The position numbers and the translations under genes are program-made. 12,612 nucleotides of DNA. It comes from Euperipatoides rowelli. Taxonomy: Eukaryota > Onychophora > Udeonychophora > Euonychophora > Peripatopsidae. Position 1 is the first letter of the stretch, and the number at the start of each line of letters is the position of its first letter. Location: NCBI GenBank assembly GCA_003024985.2, contig PXIH01S0009303.1, one strand, 5' to 3'. The notes under the pieces are model-generated. The model was not told the DNA's origin and searched no databases. It saw nothing but the letters and a program-made list of their open reading frames with translations. Below, in pieces: positions 8,443-12,612 of the stretch.

Positions 8443-10281
8443 TAAATACTTAGTCTACCCTTAATCTGAAATAATTACTATTTATTACATGACATAAATA
8501 TAGGGTTATCATTGGCATGTTTTTCGATAAGAGTACATCTTGGTTCCAATCTGCATGCAACCATTTCTTTAATATCTATCTCCCTTGGTTGCATCCTTTC
8601 TATTGCTGATATTAAGAAAGGACAGAAAAATTAACCCTGTATTCAAAAAAGCAAATCCTTATGGAATATTAATTTGTTCATCTATAATGTATTGAACAAT
8701 CGGATCAGAAAAATGTTAGCGTAATTAATATTCAATTGACATTTTAATTTTTTTCCATTAGTGCAATTTGGCGCTTTGCCCACCAATTATATTCTTATTT
8801 CATTACATTTCACCTTAATATTTCGATTCACTTTGTTGCTTGATTGTATTGTCTAAATAATTGTAATTGCAGAATATTCTTTTGTCAGAATCCTCATCGA
8901 ATTGCACCATTCTCTTTCAAAGACTGTTTCACTAAACACAAGAAATTCAATATCCTTGTAGAACATTTTTTTCCTCCTGGCTTTCATTAAACTTTGTGCA
9001 AAGACAAATTACAGGAAGGAAACGCTGTGTGTAGGCTACTTCATGTCATTAAATTTATTTGTAATACATACTGTGTTCACAGTTTGCAACTCTAAACTTT
9101 GAAAAGTGAATCAATTGATTACACTATACATTTCTGAAATATTTTATCATTTAAAATCTAAAAATATGACAACCTTGAGAATTATACATTTGAAATCACT
9201 ATTTAGTTATCTTATATTAAATGATTACATTTTTGTGAGTAAAGTGATAACTAGACATTTTTTTTTAATTATTTAAAAAATAATAATATGACATCTCAAT
9301 CTACTCAGTCTGAGTAAATTCAAAAGCAAACTTACACAGAAACTAGGTTATATAGTAATAAAAATCAGAGAAGGCATCTTAGCATTTGTTTAAATTGTTA
9401 AAAAAAAAAAAAAATCCCTTCACTCCCGTCCTCTCCCCAATTGCTATAAGATTCCCTGTAATTCTAACTAATATTAACTGCTGAAAATTTGTGTTGCAGA
9501 AAGGGAAATAACATTCTGTTAACTGGCACAATGTAGCCTACTGTCAGTGCTGTATTGGTGGGTATACGGGAGTATGCCTAGAAATATTCATTTTTATAGC
9601 GTATACTTAGAAAATGATAATTAATTACATGGCTTTATGGTGTATAGTCATAAACAATAATAGGCATTTTATATTTTTTTCTTTATATTAACATTTTGTA
9701 TATTTTCTCTTTATATCTTAAAACAATTAATAGTTAAAATGAAATGTAGCTCTAATAAATAGTAACCTTTAAATTCTCAGTTCTCAGCATATATTGTATA
9801 TTAAATAAATTAAAAAGCAACAACCAGTCGTTTTATCCTGTTTATTGCTAAGCTAGCAACGTTCAACAACATAGAAATACATCGTTGGCAACTGTTATTT
9901 TGTTGCTTTTTTATTTTTCAATTATTTCAAATTGATAATGAGCTAGTGAGGACTTCAGAAGAGAAGAAAAAAATATTTGCAGTTGGCTATCTGTTCAGGT
10001 TATTTCAATATTTTAAATTACAAATAATAATGGATATTATTATAACTTTACATATTGTAAACTGTACAATATCTACTATAACTTATATATAGTGTGTATG
10101 TGTACTGTATATAATGTTATAAATCAATTTTTTTCACATTAAACAAAACACAGTTAAGCATTTTCCTTCCTTTATACAGACTTTCAACCTATTAAAACAC
10201 TTCTAATCTGATTCAAAATGCAAAATATTTCTGGTGGAAGCTAATCTTTCAAAATTTTCTTGGCTGGATGCATGGGAGGTT
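8443..10281. other. AT-rich non-coding stretch
   Basis: No gene was recognised. Visible items are a 12-bp palindrome AATCAATTGATT at 9109-9120, an A15 run at 9400-9414 followed by a C-rich segment, an 8-bp hairpin ATATTGTA / TACAATAT at 10052-10072, and two GTATAC-containing segments near 9562-9605. The motif GTAGGCTAC or its complement recurs near 9031 and 9533. Confidence 0.55.
10103..10115 (+). repeat. TACTGTATATAAT motif, copy 1
   Basis: This is the first of three identical 13-mers in the right part of the window; the others are at 10347-10359 and 12217-12229. Its flanks share no clear extended similarity with the other copies. Confidence 0.7.
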
Positions 10282-10301
10282 CCCCCTCCCGCACCCACCC
10301 C
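10282..10301 (-). other. G-quadruplex-forming motif
   Basis: The plus strand reads CCCCC T CCC GCA CCC A CCCC. The minus strand therefore carries four G runs (4, 3, 3 and 5) separated by loops of 1, 3 and 1 bases. This satisfies the usual G3+/N1-7 quadruplex rule with very short loops, which are considered stabilising. It is exceptional in surroundings near 27% GC and may belong to an old repeat. Confidence 0.75.
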
Positions 10302-10346
10302 TAGTTTGAGTATACTCAGAAAGATTTTTAGCAATACACCACTGCC

Positions 10347-10359
10347 TACTGTATATAAT
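10347..10359 (+). repeat. TACTGTATATAAT motif, copy 2
   Basis: This is the second exact copy of the 13-mer, 46 bases downstream of the quadruplex motif. Confidence 0.7.
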
Positions 10360-10750
10360 AATTGCTTCATTTGAAAAAAAAAATACATATTCTTCTAATG
10401 AAAGAATATTATTGATTTTTAATTAAATATATTTGATATAATAATTCTTAAAGGTTATGTTCTCTTAGTTTTTTTTTCTTCTTATTTTTACTGTTCCTTT
10501 TAAAATTTCATCAATTTTTAAACATGAGTATAATTTTAAAAGTTGACATTTTAATTTTTATTAAATGGCAAATTCTGAATAAATTTTATATTCTTTGACA
10601 TTTAAATTTATAATATCGTATATAATTTATTGGCATTTTAAGAGAAAGGAAATTAAACGTAATACATTATCTTTTAATCTTGATCTTTTTTCTTTTTAAG
10701 GAAATTATTATTATTTTAATACTAGATTATAATTTGAATAAGACAAATTG

Positions 10751-10795
10751 TTTATTTTTATGTAATATATGTTACATATATTACATAAAAATAAA
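10751..10795. repeat. 45-bp near-perfect palindrome
   Basis: The 22-base left arm (10751-10772, starting TTTATTTTTATGTAATATAT) is the exact reverse complement of the right arm (10774-10795), with one T between. Pairing stops at 10750/10796. Such a sequence can extrude as a cruciform or fold into a 22-bp hairpin in RNA. There is no gene or known element end next to it. Confidence 0.9.
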
Positions 10796-10881
10796 ATATG
10801 TATGGTCTCTTTACATATCTTACATAATGTACTGGGTATACTGTATAAATGCAGTATAATACTGTTATATAGAGTTAATTC

Positions 10882-10914
10882 TTGATTTACACTGGAAATC
10901 AGTGTGTAAATCAA
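10882..10914. repeat. Hairpin with 13-bp stem and 2-base bulge
   Basis: TTGATTTAC pairs with GTAAATCAA and ACTG pairs with CAGT around a GAAAT loop, with a GT bulge at 10904-10905. It lies 86 bases after the 45-bp palindrome. Confidence 0.7.
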
Positions 10915-11074
10915 ACGTAAATTTTCTATAGGGAATAATGGAAATGCTAAAGGTTAAGGTGTTGTGATGAGAATAAAAACATCATTTCTTTTGTTCTACT
11001 AACATTACTATATTTATTAGAGGAATTTGATACAGGAATGTGGTTGATTTGGAAAGAAATAAACTTGAGTGCCT

Positions 11075-11176
11075 GACTGGCTGGATAAGATAAAATCTGC
11101 AAATACGGAATTCAATCAGCTAACTGGATATTCTGATTGATCGGATTGATACACACAATAGTCCAGTTAACAGGAT
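11075..11176. repeat. Four degenerate 12-base units ending GGAT, pogo/Tigger-terminus-like
   Basis: GACTGGCTGGAT (11075), AGCTAACTGGAT (11118), GATTGATCGGAT (11135) and AGTTAACAGGAT (11165) share the consensus RRYTRRYNGGAT. Start spacings are 43, 17 and 30 bases. Ends of pogo/Tigger-type DNA transposons often carry several such degenerate GGTTAACCGGAT-like units (family knowledge, from memory). No paired opposite terminus and no transposase were found, so this may be one decayed end, or chance clustering. Confidence 0.35.
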
Positions 11177-11431
11177 GCCAAGGTTGCACAGGAATCAGTA
11201 TACAGGAACGTTGTGGCTTTAGGCTACTGCATAAAATAATACTGTATAATAAACTATAAAGTTCTTCATAATAAATTATAAACTGGAAATGAGGAAAAAT
11301 ATGACAGCTGCTGGTGTTTATTTTTAATTTTTAAATAAGTTTTCCATTATTAACGGGAAACTAATTTTTTGTAATGCAATTAAATATTCAATAATTAAAT
11401 TCTCTAATTAATACTACTACAGGTTATAAAG

Positions 11432-11582
11432 AGCCAGCATACTGAGTAAAAAAAACCCATAGCAAGATGTTCTAAGCCTGGGGAAAAACCCGTTCCATAA
11501 CCGGCTCAGCTGGGAATGGAATCTGTGCTTTCCCGGCATATGACCTCAACATGATAGCAGCCAGCATGCTACCGATTGAACA
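11432..11582 (-). repeat. Probable tRNA-derived SINE fragment
   Basis: On the minus strand CGGTAGCATGCTGG (11574-11561) fits the polymerase III A-box pattern RGYNNRNNGG. GATTCCATTCC (11523-11513) matches the B box GGTTCGANTCC at 8 of 10 fixed positions. The two start 51 bases apart, close to tRNA spacing. A GC-richer body follows (GAGCCGGTTATGGAACGGG), then a short T-run at about 11457-11450 on the plus strand complement. The A-box core reappears as AGTATGCTGGCT at 11443-11432, 127 bases away, as a direct repeat with one mismatch. This suggests either a dimeric SINE or a duplicated boundary. No intact tRNA cloverleaf is present, so it is not a functional tRNA gene. Target-site duplications are not clear, and the boundaries are approximate. 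Confidence 0.5.
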
Positions 11583-11608
11583 AGAAAGTAACTGCAGTTG
11601 AACTTTAG

Positions 11609-11755
11609 TTCAAGTCCTATTTCAGCACTGCTATTGTTGAAGATATTGAAACTGATAATTTACTTGAAAATCCTTGGCATTCTGACATTCATTTGTGTGA
11701 ACCTTTACTATTTACAGGAGATCCTAAAGTTGAAAATAATTTCTGTTATAGATAA
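11609..11755 (+). pseudogene. Coding-like frame of 48 codons, unidentified
   Basis: A frame bounded by TAG (11606-11608) and TAA (11753-11755) reads FKSYFSTAIVEDIETDNLL, then ENPWHSDIHLCEPLLFTGDP and KVENNFCYR. It is acidic and of mixed, protein-like composition, unlike the poly-hydrophobic reading of the neighbouring frame (11598-11798), which I take as its shadow. There is no ATG. CCTATTTCAG ending at 11625 would serve as an acceptor for an exon starting C-ACT-GCT. It lies directly next to the SINE-like repeat, so it may instead be part of a mobile-element remnant. No family is recognised, and the length is within chance expectation; only composition argues for it. Confidence 0.22.
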
Positions 11756-12147
11756 TTTCAAGTTACTTTTCAACAGTGATTTACTTGAGTATATTTAAAA
11801 TAATACAAATGTTTTTTTAACGTAAGTTTATGAATTGTTTTGGAAAAATTAACGTGAGACTATTTTAAAAGCTAACAACAGAAACCAAACAGTCCTACAA
11901 AAGGCAAGTACTGTATGTCTATATGTGGAAAAACATTAATAAACCAAGACGATAAACCAAATTGATATAGGTGTACAGTAGGTTAGATAAGATATATAAA
12001 CATTTCATATTACTATTTAGATAGTGTCTATGAATGGAATGAATAGTTAGGGGATTGGAGAACTTCATAAAGGAAAGTATAAAACAGATAGCAACATCAA
12101 GCTGCACAAGAATACTGGGAGTGCTAACATACAAATACAAATATGCC
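11756..12147. other. AT-rich stretch, nothing identified
   Basis: No repeat or gene was recognised. The minus-strand frame over 12140-11919 is tyrosine/leucine/isoleucine-rich and of chance type. Confidence 0.5.
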
Positions 12148-12182
12148 GGACAACAACAGACTATAGTCCAGTGAGGTTGTCC
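12148..12182. repeat. Hairpin with a nested palindrome
   Basis: GGACAAC (12148-12154) pairs with GTTGTCC (12176-12182). Inside lies the perfect palindrome GACTATAGTC (12159-12168). The 10-mer ATAGTCCAGT here (12163-12172) is also present at 11158-11167, next to the GGAT-ending units. A shared repeat family is possible. Confidence 0.55.
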
Positions 12183-12197
12183 CTGGTCCTAGTGTAA

Positions 12198-12269
12198 TTT
12201 TTTTTTTTAATATATATACTGTATATAATTTTTTTTTTTTTTGTTGGTTTATTTTTTATTTTTTTTTGG
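12198..12269 (+). repeat. T-rich low-complexity tract with third TACTGTATATAAT
   Basis: An 11-base T run, a TATATATACTGTATATAAT core (13-mer copy 3 at 12217-12229), a 14-base T run and further T6-T9 runs make up the tract. The two poly-T runs flanking the AT palindrome-like core look like a compound microsatellite. Confidence 0.8.
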
Positions 12270-12415
12270 TCATTTTGGTGGAGAATAATGAAGAAAAAGA
12301 GACCGAGTCTTAAATAATTGTACCAACCACTGAAAAAAGAGCCATCTATCATCCTCTTCCTTTACACTTATTAACCTGTTAGATTTAATAAAAATTATTA
12401 TAAAGATTTTTATTT

Positions 12416-12610
12416 TTGCATCATTTACATTTTAAAACTTTTTCCCTCAAAATTAAGACAATTTCAACTTCTCCGACTTCACCAAGACACACTTTGACAA
12501 TGAATTCTTTTGCCTACAATTTGAATTGTCTCTTGCTTAATAATGCTTCTTTTCTTCCTAATGATGGTCATCTTGGCTGTCTTGCAAAAAAATCTAAAGT
12601 TTACTACTAA
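12416..12610 (+). other. Weak coding-like open frame at window edge
   Basis: The frame is open for 64 codons and has its first ATG at 12500, which would give 36 codons beginning MNSFAYNLNCLLLNN and ending KSKVYY before TAA. Third codon positions are strongly T-rich in the stretch GCT TCT TTT CTT CCT AAT GAT GGT CAT CTT, which is mildly coding-like. No domain or family is recognised. The real feature, if any, may continue past the window. Most likely a chance frame or a fragment. Confidence 0.15.
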
Positions 12611-12612
12611 GG

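Larger units (their letters stand above)
10360..11074. other. AT-rich stretch with palindromes
   Basis: Apart from the two inverted repeats listed separately, no gene is visible. TACTG/CAGTA-type short inverted repeats recur between 10830 and 10865. Confidence 0.5.

Noticed and set aside
9400-9440. A15 run followed by a C-rich segment as a retrotransposon tail
   Set aside because: No 3' UTR-like or reverse transcriptase sequence precedes it and no target-site duplication is visible.
10203-10388. 61-codon minus-strand frame with a glycine run
   Set aside because: The glycine-rich part is only the translated G-quadruplex tract.
10711-10914. 67-codon minus-strand frame
   Set aside because: It runs through the 45-bp palindrome and is isoleucine/tyrosine/asparagine-rich, as expected of random AT-rich DNA.
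11598-11798. 66-codon hydrophobic plus-strand frame
   Set aside because: It overlaps the more protein-like frame at 11609-11755 and consists mainly of L/I/K, typical of a shadow frame.
12161-12352. 63-codon minus-strand frame rich in lysine
   Set aside because: It translates the poly-T tract (KKKKK, NKPTKK); low complexity.
1-12612. CRISPR array, bacterial operon or prophage
   Set aside because: No regularly spaced identical repeats, no dense gene arrangement, no ribosome-binding-site/start patterns.

Overview
The window looks like AT-rich, gene-poor animal nuclear DNA. It has long poly-A/poly-T runs, dinucleotide and trinucleotide microsatellites, decayed transposon fragments and few CpGs (four in 3001-4020, where base composition predicts about twenty). 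There is no prokaryotic gene density, no ribosome-binding-site pattern and no long ORF. The CpG scarcity and the transposon types suggest a metazoan, possibly an arthropod or another invertebrate with CpG methylation. The sequence alone does not fix the lineage. At roughly 70-73% AT, a stop codon is expected about every 12 codons, so most 60-75 codon ORFs here are consistent with chance. No complete gene could be identified.

Layout. 1-792 is featureless AT-rich DNA. 793-1028 is a recent inverted duplication: two ~75-bp arms with no substitutions around a GT/AC-rich centre. 1029-3118 is non-coding with scattered low-complexity tracts. 3120-3529 is a short mariner/IS630-type element with ~31-bp imperfect terminal inverted repeats and a possible minus-strand transposase C-terminal remnant. 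3964-4070 holds a decayed dispersed repeat of hAT-like appearance. 5497-5751 is the best candidate coding exon: a splice-acceptor-like site, then an open frame giving a hydrophobic segment and a polar tail. 5925-5961 is a TAG microsatellite. 6385-6465 is a short coding-like island that contains the only ambiguous base (N at 6417). 8366-8442 is a GC-rich patch.

The right quarter (10000-12612) is the richest in structure. It holds a strong minus-strand G-quadruplex motif (10282-10301), a 45-bp near-perfect palindrome (10751-10795), a second hairpin (10882-10914) and three identical 13-mers TACTGTATATAAT. It also holds four degenerate GGAT-ending units that resemble pogo/Tigger-type termini (11075-11176), a tRNA-like minus-strand SINE candidate with A and B boxes (11432-11582), a 48-codon coding-like frame (11609-11755), a hairpin with a nested palindrome (12148-12182) and a T-rich low-complexity tract.

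No co-operating set of genes is visible. The window reads as an intergenic or intronic landscape of repeat remnants with perhaps one or two exons. The most notable signals are the inverted duplication, the 45-bp palindrome with neighbouring hairpins, the quadruplex motif, and the undescribed repeats between 11.0 and 12.2 kb.
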